From contig NZ_SDEA01000001.1 in assembly GCF_004522155.1 (NCBI RefSeq), positions 124,001-188,000 on the forward strand: a stretch of 64,000 nt of DNA, in the 5' to 3' direction. Under the pieces are notes generated by a model, which searched no databases, was not told the DNA's origin, and saw nothing but the letters and a program-made list of their open reading frames with translations. The first letter of the stretch is position 1. Every line of letters begins with the position of its first letter. Below, piece by piece: positions 33,119 through 43,813 of the stretch. Source of the stretch: Paracoccus luteus. GTDB taxonomy: Bacteria > Pseudomonadota > Alphaproteobacteria > Rhodobacterales > Rhodobacteraceae. The translations under genes were made by a program, and so were the position numbers.

Positions 33119-34318
33119 ATGACCAGGACGCTCTGGACCAATGCCCGCGTCGTCACCGCCGACGGCGCCATCGACCGTGCACCGGAGCCCGGCGCGGTAG
33201 AGGTGCTGGCGGATGGCGGCCGGATCGTCGCCGTCGGGGCCGACCTGCCGCGCAGCGGGGCGCGCATCGTCGATTGCGAAGGGCGGCTGATGACGCCCGC
33301 GCCCATCGACTGCCACACCCATCTGGTGTTCGGCGGCGACCGCGCGCGGGAGTTCGAGATGCGCCTGGACGGCGCGGCCTATGAGGAGATCGCGCGGGCA
33401 GGCGGCGGCATCAGGGCCTCGATGCGGGCCACCCGCGAGATGGGAGTGGAGGCGCTGGTCGAGGCAAGCCTGCCCCGGCTGGACCATCTGCTGGCCGAAG
33501 GCGTTTCGACCGTCGAGATCAAGTCGGGCTATGGCCTGTCGGTCGAGGCCGAGCTGAACATGCTGCGCGCAGCGCGGCGTCTTGAGGCGCTGCGGGCCGT
33601 GCGCATCCGCACCACTTGGCTTGCCGCCCATGCGCTGCCGCCCGAACATGCGGACCGGGCCGGGGAATACATCCGCGAGGTCGCCATCGCGGGTCTGGAA
33701 CAGGCCCATGCCGAAGGGCTGGTCGACGCGGTTGACAGCTTCTGCGAGACCATCGCCTTCTCGACCGCCGAGCTGGAGCCGCTTTACCAAAAGGCGCAGG
33801 CGCTTGGACTGCCGGTCAAGATCCACTCCGAGCAGCTTTCCCATTCAGGCGGCACCGCATTCGCCGCCCGCTTCGGCGCGATCTCTGCAGATCATCTGGA
33901 ACATGCGACCCCGGCGGATGCCCGCGCGATGGCGGCGTCCGGCACCGTTGCGGTGCTGCTGCCCGGCGCGTTCTACATGCTGCGCGAAACGGTCGTGCCG
34001 CCGGTCGCCGCCTTCCGCGAGGCCGGCGTGCCGATGGCGCTTTCGACCGACTGCAATCCCGGCACCTCGCCGCTGAGCTCGATCCTCATGGCGATGAACA
34101 TGGGGGCGACGCTGTTCCGGCTGACGGTGCCGGAATGCCTTGCCGGCGTCACCTGCAACGCGGCCCGCGCGCTTGGGCTTGCCGGGGAAACCGGCCGCAT
34201 CGCCGCCGGGCTTTCCGCCGATCTCGCGCTCTGGAATGTCGAGACACCGGCCCAGCTTGTTGCGCGGATCGCGTTCAACCCGCTTCACGCCCGCATCTTC
34301 CACGGAGAGACAGTCTGA
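33119..34318 (+). CDS. hutI: Imidazolonepropionase
   Basis: HutI hydrolyses 4-imidazolone-5-propanoate to N-formimidoyl-L-glutamate in the cytoplasm. It is a 399-residue amidohydrolase with [12 protein letters not shown] (metal His pair), [28 protein letters not shown] and STDCNPGTS (catalytic Asp). An AAGGA site is a few bases before the ATG at 33119. First gene of the rightward hutIHGUD operon, 2 nt before hutH. Confidence 0.96.
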   Translation: MTRTLWTNARVVTADGAIDRAPEPGAVEVLADGGRIVAVGADLPRSGARIVDCEGRLMTPAPIDCHTHLVFGGDRAREFEMRLDGAAYEEIARAGGGIRASMRATREMGVEALVEASLPRLDHLLAEGVSTVEIKSGYGLSVEAELNMLRAARRLEALRAVRIRTTWLAAHALPPEHADRAGEYIREVAIAGLEQAHAEGLVDAVDSFCETIAFSTAELEPLYQKAQALGLPVKIHSEQLSHSGGTAFAARFGAISADHLEHATPADARAMAASGTVAVLLPGAFYMLRETVVPPVAAFREAGVPMALSTDCNPGTSPLSSILMAMNMGATLFRLTVPECLAGVTCNAARALGLAGETGRIAAGLSADLALWNVETPAQLVARIAFNPLHARIFHGETV

Positions 34319-34320
34319 CC

Positions 34321-35850
34321 ATGACCGAAGTGCTTACCCCCGGCGCAGTCTCGATCGGCACGCTGCGGCGGATCTATTGGCAGGGCCTGACGCCAGGACT
34401 GGACCCGGCCGCCGCCGAGGGCATTGCCCGCTCTGCCGCCCGCATCGCCGAGGTCGCCGCCGGTGACGCGGCTGTCTATGGCGTGAACACCGGCTTCGGC
34501 AAGCTCGCCTCGATCCGCATCGACGCGGGCGACGTGGCGACGCTCCAGCGCAACCTGATCTTGTCGCATTGCTGCGGCGTCGGCCCGTCGCTGCCGGCCG
34601 ATGTCGTCCGGCTGATCCTGACGCTGAAGCTGATGTCGCTGGGTCGCGGCGCCTCGGGCACGCGGCCCGAGGTGGTGGCGCTGATCGAGGCGATGCTGGC
34701 CCGCCGGGTGATCCCGGTCATTCCCGAAAAGGGCTCGGTCGGCGCCTCGGGCGATCTCGCGCCGCTTGCCCACATGGCAGCCGTCATGATCGGCGAGGGC
34801 GAGGCATTCTTGGATGGCCAGCGGCTGCCCGGCGCCGAAGCGCTGTCGCATGCCGGACTTACCCCGGTGGTGCTGGCCGCGAAAGAGGGGCTGGCGCTCA
34901 TCAACGGCACCCAGGTGTCTTGCGCCCTGGCGCTCGCCGGTCTGTTCCGGGCCGAACGGGCGCTGCGCGCCTCGATCGTCACGGGCGCGCTTTCGACCGA
35001 TGCGGCGATGGGCTCGACGGCGCCGTTCCACGAGGAAATCCACAGCCTGCGCGGTCATCGCGGTCAGGTCGATGTGGCGCTGGCCCTGCGCGAACTGCTG
35101 AAGGGCAGTGAGATCCGCGACAGCCATGCCGAGGGGGACGAGCGCGTGCAGGATCCCTATTGCATCCGCTGCCAGCCCCAGGTCGCAGGCGCCGCACTGG
35201 ATATCCTGCGCCAGTCCGCCGCAACGCTGGAGATCGAGGCCAACGCGGCCACCGACAACCCGCTCGTGCTGTCGGACGGGGCGGTCGTCTCGGGCGGGAA
35301 CTTCCATGCCGAGCCGGTGGCCTTCGCCGCGGACGTGATTGCCCTTGCCGTGGCCGAAATCGGCGCCATCGCGCAGCGCCGCATCGCCCTGCTGGTCGAT
35401 CCGGCGCTGAATTACGGGCTGCCGGGCTTCCTGACACCGGCGCCGGGGCTGAACTCGGGGATGATGATCGCCGAGGTCACCGCCGCCGCGCTGATGAGCG
35501 AGAACAAGCAGCTTTCCCATCCCGCCAGCGTGGACAGCACGCCCACCTCGGCCAATCAGGAGGATCACGTCTCGATGGCGTGCCACGGGGCGCGGCGGCT
35601 GCTTCCGATGACGCAGAACCTGTGGTGGATCGTGGGTGTCGAGGCAATGATCGCCGCCCAGGGGATCGACCTGCGCGGACCACTGAAAAGCTCGCCCCAC
35701 CTGCAAACTGCCATCGCCGCGATCCGCGAGCGCATCCCCGCTCTGGGTGCCGACCGCTTCATGGGCAGCGACATGGAGGCCGCAGGCGCATTGGTCGCCG
35801 AAGGCGCGCTGGAACCCGCCGCGACCGGGCTTCTGCCGGAGGTCGGATGA
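34321..35850 (+). CDS. hutH: Histidine ammonia-lyase
   Basis: HutH removes ammonia from L-histidine to give trans-urocanate. The 509-residue length is normal. The MIO prosthetic group forms from the Ala142-Ser143-Gly144 triad in [12 protein letters not shown]. The other family signatures [21 protein letters not shown] and [13 protein letters not shown] are present. It begins 2 nt after hutI and its TGA overlaps the hutG ATG. Confidence 0.97.
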   Translation: MTEVLTPGAVSIGTLRRIYWQGLTPGLDPAAAEGIARSAARIAEVAAGDAAVYGVNTGFGKLASIRIDAGDVATLQRNLILSHCCGVGPSLPADVVRLILTLKLMSLGRGASGTRPEVVALIEAMLARRVIPVIPEKGSVGASGDLAPLAHMAAVMIGEGEAFLDGQRLPGAEALSHAGLTPVVLAAKEGLALINGTQVSCALALAGLFRAERALRASIVTGALSTDAAMGSTAPFHEEIHSLRGHRGQVDVALALRELLKGSEIRDSHAEGDERVQDPYCIRCQPQVAGAALDILRQSAATLEIEANAATDNPLVLSDGAVVSGGNFHAEPVAFAADVIALAVAEIGAIAQRRIALLVDPALNYGLPGFLTPAPGLNSGMMIAEVTAAALMSENKQLSHPASVDSTPTSANQEDHVSMACHGARRLLPMTQNLWWIVGVEAMIAAQGIDLRGPLKSSPHLQTAIAAIRERIPALGADRFMGSDMEAAGALVAEGALEPAATGLLPEVG

Positions 35851-36653
35851 TGGAACCGGTCCGCGTCCAGCAGGGCGACAGTCCCGTCATCCTTGCCTTC
35901 CCCCATGTCGGGACCGGACTGCCATCTGCGGTGGCCGAAAGGTTGAACGACGAAGGCAGGCTTCTGCGCGACACCGACTGGCATATCGACGCGCTTTACG
36001 CCGGGCTGCTGCCGGGCGCGACTACCGTCACCGCGACCCAGTCGCGATATGTCATCGACCTCAACCGCGACCCTGAAGGCGCCAGCCTCTATCCCGGCCA
36101 GACCACCACCGGGCTGATCCCCGAAACCACCTTCGACAACGTCCCGATCTGGCGCGAGGACGCCTGGCCGCGGGCGGATGACGTCGCCCGCTGGCGCGAG
36201 GCGGTCCACCGCCCGTATCACGCCGCGCTCTCTGCCGAGATTGCGCGGGTCAGGGCGCTGCACGGGGTGGCGATCCTCTATGATTGCCATTCGATCCGGT
36301 CGGTCATTCCCTGGCTGTTCCAGGGGCGGTTGCCGGACTTCAATATCGGCACCGACAATGGCGCGACCTGCGCCGCCGAGGTCGAGGCCGAGGTCCACCG
36401 CATCTGCACCGCCGCGCCCCGCTGCACCACCGTGCTGAACTGCCGGTTCCGTGGTGGCTGGACGACGCGCCATTACGGCCGGCCCGAAAGCGGCGTCCAT
36501 GCGGTGCAGATGGAACTGGCGCAGATCTCGCATCTTGCCAGCGAAGAACCGCCATTCACGCTCGACCCCGACCGCAGCGCAAGGCTGCGCGAAACCCTTG
36601 CCGAGATCCTCAATGCGCTGGCCGCACTCGCGCCGCGCCTGGCCCGTCCCTGA
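35847..36653 (+). CDS. hutG: N-formylglutamate deformylase
   Basis: HutG hydrolyses N-formyl-L-glutamate to formate and L-glutamate, the last step of the HutF branch. It is a 268-residue zinc/amidase of the N-formylglutamate amidohydrolase fold: [43 protein letters not shown] and MELAQISHL. The start ATGATG overlaps the hutH stop. The presence of HutF+HutG with no formiminoglutamase shows the pathway ends in formate, not formamide. Confidence 0.95.
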   Translation: MMEPVRVQQGDSPVILAFPHVGTGLPSAVAERLNDEGRLLRDTDWHIDALYAGLLPGATTVTATQSRYVIDLNRDPEGASLYPGQTTTGLIPETTFDNVPIWREDAWPRADDVARWREAVHRPYHAALSAEIARVRALHGVAILYDCHSIRSVIPWLFQGRLPDFNIGTDNGATCAAEVEAEVHRICTAAPRCTTVLNCRFRGGWTTRHYGRPESGVHAVQMELAQISHLASEEPPFTLDPDRSARLRETLAEILNALAALAPRLARP

Positions 36654-36665
36654 AAGGTCAACGAC

Positions 36666-38360
36666 ATGAACAACCCTCGTCACAACGCCCGTGTCGTTCT
36701 TCCCGCCACCGGCACCGAACTGACCGCGAAATCTTGGCTGACCGAGGCGCCGCTGCGGATGCTGATGAACAACCTGCATCCCGACGTGGCCGAAAACCCG
36801 CACGAGCTGGTGGTCTATGGCGGAATCGGCCGCGCCGCCCGGACGTGGAGGGATTTCGACCTGATCTGCGACAGCCTGCGCAGGCTGGAGGCTGACGAAA
36901 CCCTGCTGGTGCAGTCCGGCAAGCCGGTCGGCGTGTTTCGCACGCATGAGGACGCGCCGCGGGTCCTGATCGCGAACTCGAACCTCGTGCCGCACTGGGC
37001 GACCTGGGAGCATTTCAACGAACTCGATCGCAAGGGGCTGATGATGTACGGCCAGATGACGGCCGGCTCCTGGATCTATATCGGCACTCAGGGCATCGTT
37101 CAGGGCACATATGAAACCTTTGCCGAAGCCGGGCGCCAGCATTACGACGGCGACCTGACCGGCAAATGGGTTCTGACCGGAGGGCTTGGCGGCATGGGCG
37201 GCGCGCAGCCGCTGGCGGCCGTCTTCGCCGGCGCCTGCTGCCTTGCCGTCGAGGTGGACGAAACCCGCATCGACTTCCGCATCCGCACGAAATACCTCGA
37301 TGCCAAGGCGCGGACGCTGGACGAGGCGCTGGCCATGATCGCCGAATGGACCGCTAGGGGAGAGGCGAAGTCGGTGGGCCTTCTGGGCAATGCCGCCGAG
37401 ATCTTCCCCGGGATCGTCCGGCGCATGCAAGCGGGCGAGCCGCTGCCGAACGGCCGGCCCGACATCGTGACCGACCAGACCTCGGCCCATGATCCGGTCC
37501 ACGGCTATTGCCCCGCGGGCTGGAGCGTGGGCGACTGGCGCGCGCGTCAGGAAAGCGCCCCCGCCGAGGTGGCCAGGGCGGCCCGCGTCTCGATGCGCGC
37601 GCAGGTCGAGGCGATGGTCGCTTTCCACGACGCAGGCGTGCCGACTGTCGATTACGGCAACAACATCCGGCAGATGGCGCTGGAGGAAGGGTTCGAGCGC
37701 GCCTTTGCCTTCCCCGGCTTCGTGCCGGCCTATATCCGCCCGCTGTTCTGCCGCGGCATCGGTCCGTTCCGCTGGGCGGCGCTGTCCGGCGACCCCGAGG
37801 ATATCCGCAAGACCGACGAGGCGATGAAGCGGCTGTTCCCGGAAAACCTGCACCTGCACCGCTGGCTGGACATGGCGGCGGAACGCATCGCCTATCAGGG
37901 ACTCCCTGCCCGGATCTGCTGGATCGGTCTTGGCGATCGCCATCGCGCCGGGCTGATGTTCAACGAGATGGTCCGCAACGGCGAGCTGAAGGCCCCCGTG
38001 GTGATCGGGCGCGACCATCTGGACTCCGGCTCGGTGGCCAGCCCCAACCGCGAGACCGAGGCGATGGCCGACGGGTCGGACGCGGTGTCCGACTGGCCGC
38101 TGCTGAACGCCATGCTGAACGTCGCGGGCGGCGCCACCTGGGTTTCGCTGCATCACGGCGGCGGCGTTGGCATGGGGTTCTCGCAGCATTCGGGCGTGGT
38201 GATCGTGTGTGACGGGACCGAGGCAGCCAACCGGCGGCTTGAGCGGGTGCTGTGGAACGATCCCGCGACCGGGGTCATGCGCCACGCCGATGCGGGCTAC
38301 GAGATCGCGAAGGACTGCGCCCGCGAACACGATCTTTGCCTTCCCGGCATCCTCCGGTGA
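36666..38360 (+). CDS. hutU: Urocanate hydratase
   Basis: HutU adds water to urocanate, giving 4-imidazolone-5-propanoate, using tightly bound NAD+. The 564-residue enzyme has the NAD-binding [21 protein letters not shown] loop split by GGMGG, the SPQ/TGS-like [18 protein letters not shown] segment and the conserved [10 protein letters not shown]. Its TGA overlaps the GTG of hutD. Length and family order are ordinary. Confidence 0.97.
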   Translation: MNNPRHNARVVLPATGTELTAKSWLTEAPLRMLMNNLHPDVAENPHELVVYGGIGRAARTWRDFDLICDSLRRLEADETLLVQSGKPVGVFRTHEDAPRVLIANSNLVPHWATWEHFNELDRKGLMMYGQMTAGSWIYIGTQGIVQGTYETFAEAGRQHYDGDLTGKWVLTGGLGGMGGAQPLAAVFAGACCLAVEVDETRIDFRIRTKYLDAKARTLDEALAMIAEWTARGEAKSVGLLGNAAEIFPGIVRRMQAGEPLPNGRPDIVTDQTSAHDPVHGYCPAGWSVGDWRARQESAPAEVARAARVSMRAQVEAMVAFHDAGVPTVDYGNNIRQMALEEGFERAFAFPGFVPAYIRPLFCRGIGPFRWAALSGDPEDIRKTDEAMKRLFPENLHLHRWLDMAAERIAYQGLPARICWIGLGDRHRAGLMFNEMVRNGELKAPVVIGRDHLDSGSVASPNRETEAMADGSDAVSDWPLLNAMLNVAGGATWVSLHHGGGVGMGFSQHSGVVIVCDGTEAANRRLERVLWNDPATGVMRHADAGYEIAKDCAREHDLCLPGILR

Positions 38361-38890
38361 ACGGAATCCATCCGCTGCGGGACCGGGTGTTCCGGCCCTG
38401 GAAGAACGGCGGCGGCGACACTGCGGAAATCGTCGTCTCGCCGCCGGGCGCTGGATTCGACGATTTCGAATGGCGGATATCGACGGCGCTGGTGGCATCC
38501 GATGGTCCGTTCTCGCGCTTTCCCGGCGTGGACCGGGTGCTGACGGTGATCGAGGGCGGACCGATGGCTCTGACCATCGACGGCCATGTCCGCCAGCTCG
38601 ATGAACACAGCTCCCCGCTTGCGTTTCCCGGCGACGCGCCCTGCGAGGCGCGGCTTTGCGGCCCGCCGCTGCTGGATTTCAACCTCATGCTGCGCCGCCC
38701 CCTTGCGGCGCAGGTCCGCAAGGGACCGCTGCGACCTGCTGGCGGGCGCGCCCTTGCCCGACTGGCGCTGCTGCTGGAGGATCGTGCCGGGCTTTCCCGG
38801 CTGGATCTGGTCGATCTGGACGCCGCCGCTCCCAGGCTGGCTGCGGCACTGACAGGGGTGCAGGCGATTTCGGTCGAGATCGGGGGCTGA
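38357..38890 (+). CDS. hutD: HutD family protein
   Basis: HutD is a 177-residue cupin-like protein encoded in many hut operons; in Pseudomonas it fine-tunes hut expression by sensing urocanate, but it is not an enzyme of the pathway. The conserved [13 protein letters not shown] near the start and [20 protein letters not shown] are seen. It uses GTG (38357) overlapping the hutU stop (GTGA), so start by translational coupling. Last gene of the operon, 8 nt from the convergent hutC. Confidence 0.92.
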   Translation: MNGIHPLRDRVFRPWKNGGGDTAEIVVSPPGAGFDDFEWRISTALVASDGPFSRFPGVDRVLTVIEGGPMALTIDGHVRQLDEHSSPLAFPGDAPCEARLCGPPLLDFNLMLRRPLAAQVRKGPLRPAGGRALARLALLLEDRAGLSRLDLVDLDAAAPRLAAALTGVQAISVEIGG

Positions 38891-38898
38891 GGGGCGCT

Positions 38899-39645
38899 TC
38901 AGGCGCTTTCGTCGGTCCCGCCTGGACCGAATTGCGCGACAAGCTGGTGGCGGTCGCCGGGATAGGTCTGGATGGCCAGCGTCACCCATTGGCCCGAGGC
39001 TTCGGTCCGCCGCGTCACCTCGAGACAGGCGCAGCCGGCGGCCAATCCAAGGTCGCGCGCGACAAGGCCCGTGGCCGGAACCGCGCGGATGTGGTGCTCG
39101 GCCGAGCTCCACGGGATTTCGCGCAGCAGCCACGCGCCGGGCGCGGCGCGGCGGAAGTCGACCTCGGCGGCGCCGGGTGCGGCTTCGGGATTGATGATGC
39201 GGATCTCGTGGCAGAAGGGCAGGCCGCCCGCGTGATGCACGCCGCGCAACGCAAGGACGGGAAGCGATGCGTCCACGATCCGCGCCGCCTCTATTTCGCC
39301 ATGCAGCGGCAGGCGCAGACTGCGTTCCAGCAGGTCGAAGCGCCAGTCAAAGCCAAGTGCGGCGACCTCGGCCTCGATATCCGCGATCTCCATCACGGCG
39401 GCCTGTGCTCGCGGCCGGGCGACGAAGGTGCCCAGTTTCCTGCGGCGGACCAGAAACCCCTCGCGTGTCAGTTGCGCGAGCACCTTGTTCATCGTCATCC
39501 GCGAGACGCCATGGCTTTCGGCAAGCTGCGTCTCGAACGGAAGTTGAAAGCCCGGCGGCCATTCGCCGGTGGTGATGTGGTCGCGCAGTTCGGTTAGGAT
39601 GCGCTGATGATGGGTGACGCGTTGCGCGGCCTCGTCCCTGCTCAT
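38899..39645 (-). CDS. hutC: Histidine utilisation repressor HutC (GntR family)
   Basis: A 248-residue GntR/HutC repressor: N-terminal winged helix about 8-75 (DHITTGEWPPGFQLPFETQL, HGVSRMTMNKVLAQL) and C-terminal UTRA effector domain about 95-240. The known effector of HutC is urocanate. Convergent with hutD at 8 nt. The gap to the next gene on the left is 64 bases. It likely represses hutF and hutIHGUD through the GTATATAC site. Its placement next to hutD supports the name. Confidence 0.9.
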   Translation of the reverse strand: MSRDEAAQRVTHHQRILTELRDHITTGEWPPGFQLPFETQLAESHGVSRMTMNKVLAQLTREGFLVRRRKLGTFVARPRAQAAVMEIADIEAEVAALGFDWRFDLLERSLRLPLHGEIEAARIVDASLPVLALRGVHHAGGLPFCHEIRIINPEAAPGAAEVDFRRAAPGAWLLREIPWSSAEHHIRAVPATGLVARDLGLAAGCACLEVTRRTEASGQWVTLAIQTYPGDRHQLVAQFGPGGTDESA

Positions 39646-39709
39646 GGCAAACTCCGAACTGAACATGCCAAAGATTAGGTGATTGCCAGCGATGGGTCCA
39701 CGAGGTCCG

Positions 39710-41086
39710 TCACGACCCCGTGAAATCGGCGAGTTCGCCCACGGAAACCGGCCGCAGGGGCGAACGGATGGACAGCCAGCCGGCATCCTCCATCGGCAGG
39801 GCCCGCATCTCGGCGGTCAGTCCGGCCAGGAGCGGCCCGCAGGTTCGGCCCTGGCAGGGGCCCATGCCGCAGCGCAGGAACGCCTTGAGCTGGTTGGGCC
39901 CGGCGCAGCCGGCGGCGAGGCTGGCGCGAATTTCGCCGCAGCGCACTTCCTCGCAACGACAGGCGATGATCTCATCGGCGGGCGCGAGCAGCTCAGGTCG
40001 CGGGCGGTAGATGTGTTCGAGCAGCGGCCGCGCCGCCAGATGCGCGCGCCGCTCGCGGCGGGTGGCGGTTGCAAGCAGTGGATCGACCTGCCGGCCCAGA
40101 CTTTCGAGAATTGAGATCGCGGCGAGTTGGCCTTCCAGAAGTGCGACCTTCGCGCCGCCGATTCCGCCGGCATCGCCGGCAACGTAGAAGTCCGGCTGCG
40201 AGACGCGCAGGTCGCTGTCCCGAACCGGGTGAAATGCTGCGGCCGCTGCCGACCATTCCATGCGGCAGCCAAGGCTGCGCGGAAGATGGGTTTCGGGGAT
40301 CACCCCTTCGTGCAGCGCGGCACGGCTTACGGACAGGCTGCGCCACGCGCCGCGGATATGGAAGTGGACCGTGAGGCCGTCGCCCGCGCGCTCGATCTCG
40401 ACCCCCTGGGCGCCGGAATGGACGGGAACGCCGGCCCGGCGCAACTGCCGCAACAGGCCGATGCCCTTGGCCAGATAGGACGGGCCGCGCCCGGCCAGTG
40501 CCCTGGCGGCGTGGCGCCAGGCCGTAAGCAGCGCCGTCCGTTTTCCCGTATCGACCAAGATGATGTCACGTTTGCCGGCAGCAAGGCATTGCGCCGCGTA
40601 AAGGTAGAAAAGCGGCCCGGACCCGATCAGCGCGAGCGGTCCTGCCGGAAGCAGCCCTTCCCGTTTGAGCAGGATCTGCAGCCCGCCAATGGTGGTCACG
40701 CCGGGAAGCGTCCAGCCGGGCACCGGGACCGGGCGCTCCATCGCGCCGGTTGCGATCAGCACATGCCGCGCCCGCTCGGCCCGCAGCCCTGTGGCGTCAC
40801 CGAGCCAGACCGTGCCGTGCGGCTCGACCCGCCAGGCGCGGGTGCCGAAGGCGAGAACGGCGCCGCTGGCGCGCAGCCGCGCCGCCTCGGGCCGCCCGGC
40901 CATGTAGTCGGGGCCGAGAATCCGGGCGCGGCCGTCCGGCACGGTCTCGATCCCGCGCCAGATCTGCCCGCCTGGGCCCGGCGCCTCGTCCACCAGCAGC
41001 ACGCTGGCGCCATGCTCTGCCAGAACCGCAGCGCCGCCCATGCCTGCGGGGCCGGCGCCGATGACGATTGCATCCCACAGGCTCAT
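39710..41086 (-). CDS. FAD/NAD-binding alpha subunit of a heterotrimeric amine dehydrogenase (OoxA/HcnB-like)
   Basis: A 458-residue disulfide-reductase-fold flavoprotein: FAD site DAIVIGAGPAGMGGAAVLAE near residue 8, GPGGQIW, a second GxGxxA/G site near LALIGSGPLF, and a C-terminal BFD-like [2Fe-2S] domain with CRCEEVRCGEI...CGMGPCQGRTC (residues about 385-425). This is the large subunit of opine/D-amino-acid dehydrogenases such as OoxA or LhpB, with HcnB similarity. Final gene of the leftward gntR-led operon. It overlaps the ferredoxin-like gene (41083-41086). Electron acceptor unknown. Confidence 0.88.
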   Translation of the reverse strand: MSLWDAIVIGAGPAGMGGAAVLAEHGASVLLVDEAPGPGGQIWRGIETVPDGRARILGPDYMAGRPEAARLRASGAVLAFGTRAWRVEPHGTVWLGDATGLRAERARHVLIATGAMERPVPVPGWTLPGVTTIGGLQILLKREGLLPAGPLALIGSGPLFYLYAAQCLAAGKRDIILVDTGKRTALLTAWRHAARALAGRGPSYLAKGIGLLRQLRRAGVPVHSGAQGVEIERAGDGLTVHFHIRGAWRSLSVSRAALHEGVIPETHLPRSLGCRMEWSAAAAAFHPVRDSDLRVSQPDFYVAGDAGGIGGAKVALLEGQLAAISILESLGRQVDPLLATATRRERRAHLAARPLLEHIYRPRPELLAPADEIIACRCEEVRCGEIRASLAAGCAGPNQLKAFLRCGMGPCQGRTCGPLLAGLTAEMRALPMEDAGWLSIRSPLRPVSVGELADFTGS

Positions 41087-41403
41087 GCGTCGCCCCCTGC
41101 CGCCGCCGCGTCATGGCGTGAGCCGGTCTGGCGGCGGACCTGCATTCCGGGGCGGGCAGGTGTCATGCAGGCGCGCTGGTTCTCGACCCCGTCGATGCTC
41201 ACGAGGCATTCGAAGCACACGCCCATCAGGCACCACGGGCCGCGCTCGGCGCCGGTGACGGGGGTCTGGCGGAATGTGTCGATCCCGGCCGCCAGCAAGG
41301 CCCCGGCAACGGTATCGCCCTGCGCGAAACGCATTGGCCGGTCCTCGAAGAACAGCTCGGCCGAACTCTCGCAGGGCAGGGGATCAAGCCGGATGAAGGC
41401 CAA
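41083..41403 (-). CDS. [2Fe-2S]-binding small subunit (OoxC/HcnA-like), TTG start
   Basis: A 106-residue ferredoxin-fold protein, the small subunit of OoxABC/HcnABC/LhpBEF-type dehydrogenases. The cluster Cys are visible in [14 protein letters not shown] plus a later Cys in RACMTP (C-x4-C-x2-C...C). No ATG or GTG gives the conserved N-terminus; TTG at 41403, overlapping the preceding gene by 20 nt, is the best start. An in-frame internal Met (MRFAQGD) would leave out the first strand. Confidence 0.75.
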   Translation of the reverse strand: MAFIRLDPLPCESSAELFFEDRPMRFAQGDTVAGALLAAGIDTFRQTPVTGAERGPWCLMGVCFECLVSIDGVENQRACMTPARPGMQVRRQTGSRHDAAAAGGDA

Positions 41404-42496
41404 CGCGATTGCTCCGCAAGGATTGGGGGGCGGGGCCGAGATGCCCCTGGGCCAGCGCGGGGCCGAGCTCGAGCGCGTGCAGGCTCGCCAGAGTGACGCC
41501 GCTGTGGCAGGTGACAAGGAAGCCGCCCGGAAAATCGGAGGCTTCGTCATAGATCGGCAGGCCATCGGGACTCATGATCCGCAAGGCGCCCCATGCCCGG
41601 ACCAGACGGGCATTCCGCAAGGCGGGAAACAGGCGGGTGCCGATCCGGCACAGCCGGGAAATCGCATCGACGTCGGTTCCCGTCGAAAAACCGGCATCCT
41701 CATGGGTGCTGCCCAGCAGCACGGTGCCCTCGCGGGTCTGGCGGATGGCGCTGGCCGGGTGGTGCAGGAAGGGCGCGACCCGGTCGGTCACGACGATCTG
41801 GCCCCGCTCGGGCATGAGCCGGGGTTCAAGCCCGATCTGGCGGGCGAGATCGTTCGCCCCCAGCCCAGCAGCGATGACCAGACGGCGGCCGAGAACCTCG
41901 CGCCTCGCCGCATCCTGGACCACAAAGCCGCGGCGCGGGTCGTGGCCGATCCTGGACGCAGTGAAGTTCACCAGCAGCCGCCCACCATGAGCGCGGAACC
42001 CCTGCTGCAGGGCGCGCAGGGTGAAAAGCGGGCTTACCTCGCCGTCGAGGTTCGAGAGCGAGGCGCCGGCCACCTCGGGACCGATCCCAGGAACCAGTTG
42101 GCGCAGGGCGTCGCGGTCAAGCAATTCGATGCGGATATCCCCGCCCGCAGCGCGGGTGCGCGCGATCAGGGCGCGCCGCTGCTCCCTTTCGGCCTCGGAA
42201 CAGCAGAAATGCAACCCGCCGCCGCGCCAGCCGACGTCGATGCCGGTCTCCTCGCCCAGGATGCGGGCGAGTTCCGGCCAGCGCCGCCCGGCCCGGATCG
42301 ACCAGTGCATGTAGTCGGGGTGGTCGATGCCCTTGCCCTGAAGCCAGACGAGGCCGAAGTTCCCGCGCGAGGCGCGGTGGGCGATGTCGCCCTCGTCCAG
42401 CAGCAGGCAGTCGGCCCCGGCGCGCGCCGCCCCCCAGGCGAGTGCCGATCCGATCAGCCCTCCGCCGATGACGACAAGATCAGCGGGGCTGGTCAT
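41384..42496 (-). CDS. FAD-dependent beta subunit (DAO-type, OoxB/LhpE-like)
   Basis: A 370-residue FAD amine oxidoreductase with [20 protein letters not shown], an acidic residue at CLLLDEGD, and C-terminal FAD contacts [16 protein letters not shown]. It is the substrate-oxidising subunit of a heterotrimer with the 2Fe-2S and BFD-bearing subunits downstream. The family oxidises opines, D-hydroxyproline, D-amino acids or glycine. It overlaps the racemase-like gene by 17 nt. The three-subunit set is complete. Confidence 0.88.
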   Translation of the reverse strand: MTSPADLVVIGGGLIGSALAWGAARAGADCLLLDEGDIAHRASRGNFGLVWLQGKGIDHPDYMHWSIRAGRRWPELARILGEETGIDVGWRGGGLHFCCSEAEREQRRALIARTRAAGGDIRIELLDRDALRQLVPGIGPEVAGASLSNLDGEVSPLFTLRALQQGFRAHGGRLLVNFTASRIGHDPRRGFVVQDAARREVLGRRLVIAAGLGANDLARQIGLEPRLMPERGQIVVTDRVAPFLHHPASAIRQTREGTVLLGSTHEDAGFSTGTDVDAISRLCRIGTRLFPALRNARLVRAWGALRIMSPDGLPIYDEASDFPGGFLVTCHSGVTLASLHALELGPALAQGHLGPAPQSLRSNRVGLHPA

Positions 42497-43217
42497 CCGG
42501 CCATTCCCTCGGCCGCAGCGAGAGATGCAACCAGCTTGTCAGCGTCACGATATCGAAGACGGGCAGCCCGAACCGGCGCGAAACGGCAGCCGAATAGGGG
42601 GGCAGATTGGCGCATTCGAAGACAAGCGCGCCGACCTCGGCGTGGCGCGCAAGAAGGTCCGCGACCGTCAGCATGACATCGGCTTCCTGCGCCGCAGGGT
42701 CCACGGCTGCCGCCTGCTCGCGCATGTTGCGCAGCAGCGACCCGTCGGCAGGCAGTGCCGCCATCGGCAGGCCGCGCGTGGCCCCCACGCCGTGGAAATG
42801 CCGGTCGCCAAGCGCCGTGGGGTCCGAAACGATCAGTCCCGGAACCCGCCCCGCCGGCAGGATCCGGGCCACCATCGGGATCTGCAGCAGCGCCGACGAC
42901 AGGAACGGCACCGGCGAATGCCGCGTCAGCTCGTCCTGGACCGCGGCAAGGAAACCGCAGCTGGTGGTGATCGCCGAACAGCCGAGCGCCACCAGATCGT
43001 CGATCGCCTGACGGAAGGCGCCGAGCGATTCGCGCGGATCGCCCTCGATCACGTCTCGCGGCCTCACGCCGCGCAGGATGCGGAACTGCACCGGAAACGG
43101 CCAGGTGTCGGCATGGGCGATATCCCCCGGCAGGCGACGAAAGCCGGTGTCGAGGACGATGATGCCCAGCATGACGCCGTGGATGCTGCGGCGGACGGGC
43201 GAAACGGGTGGGGTCAC
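42480..43217 (-). CDS. Asp/Glu/hydantoin racemase-superfamily protein
   Basis: A 245-residue protein of the aspartate/glutamate racemase fold, including AMDase relatives. Two active-site Cys are plausible: [14 protein letters not shown] and [13 protein letters not shown] (43217) overlaps the ubiX stop (GTGA). The enzyme could interconvert stereoisomers before the D-specific FAD dehydrogenase or act as a decarboxylase. Substrate unassigned. Confidence 0.75.
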   Translation of the reverse strand: MTPPVSPVRRSIHGVMLGIIVLDTGFRRLPGDIAHADTWPFPVQFRILRGVRPRDVIEGDPRESLGAFRQAIDDLVALGCSAITTSCGFLAAVQDELTRHSPVPFLSSALLQIPMVARILPAGRVPGLIVSDPTALGDRHFHGVGATRGLPMAALPADGSLLRNMREQAAAVDPAAQEADVMLTVADLLARHAEVGALVFECANLPPYSAAVSRRFGLPVFDIVTLTSWLHLSLRPREWPDDQPR

Positions 43218-43810
43218 GATGAATCTCCCAGCGCGTCCTTCAGGCCGTTCCACCGTTTCACCGCGCCGGTATCGATGTCGAACAGGTCAAGTGCGCGGGC
43301 GGTGGAATGGGTGACGACCTCATCGAGGCTCTGCGGCATGGCGTAGAACGCAGGGACCGGCGGCATGATGAGCGCGCCCATCTGCGTCAGACGGGTCATG
43401 GTTTCCAGATGACCCAGATGCAGCGGGGTTTCGCGCAGCATCAGCACCAGCCGCCGGCGCTCTTTCAGCACCACGTCGGCGGCGCGGCTCATCAGCGTCG
43501 AGGTGACGCCGGTCGCGATCTCCGACATCGTGCGGACCGAGCAGGGCGCGATCAGCATCCCCAAGGTGCGGAACGATCCCGAGGCGATGGATGCGCCGAT
43601 ATCGCTCGCGGGATGGATGACATCGGCGCGCCCGTCCAGATCGCCTTTCTGCAGGCCCAGTTCCTGCTGCAGCGTCAGCAGGGCCGAGCGGGAGACGACC
43701 AGATGCGTCTCGACCCCGGCGCCGCGGGCAAGCGCCAGCGCGGCGATGCCGTAGGCCGCCCCCGAAGCGCCCGAGATGCCGATGACAAGCCGCCGCGGAT
43801 TGAGCGTCAT
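43214..43810 (-). CDS. ubiX: UbiX-family flavin prenyltransferase
   Basis: A 198-residue flavin prenyltransferase that joins a dimethylallyl group to FMN, making the prenyl-FMN cofactor of UbiD decarboxylases. Signature ISGASGAAYGIAAL (FMN phosphate), LIAPCSVRTMSEIA and the C-terminal RLTQMGALIMPPVPAFY are present. It follows ubiD by 3 nt and feeds its gene neighbour. A second copy for ubiquinone synthesis is expected elsewhere in the genome; this one is dedicated to the catabolic operon. Confidence 0.92.
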   Translation of the reverse strand: MTLNPRRLVIGISGASGAAYGIAALALARGAGVETHLVVSRSALLTLQQELGLQKGDLDGRADVIHPASDIGASIASGSFRTLGMLIAPCSVRTMSEIATGVTSTLMSRAADVVLKERRRLVLMLRETPLHLGHLETMTRLTQMGALIMPPVPAFYAMPQSLDEVVTHSTARALDLFDIDTGAVKRWNGLKDALGDSS

Positions 43811-43813
43811 GGT

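Noticed and set aside
36815..38212. Overlapping genes in hutU
   Set aside because: Alternative frames of a standard 564-residue urocanate hydratase.
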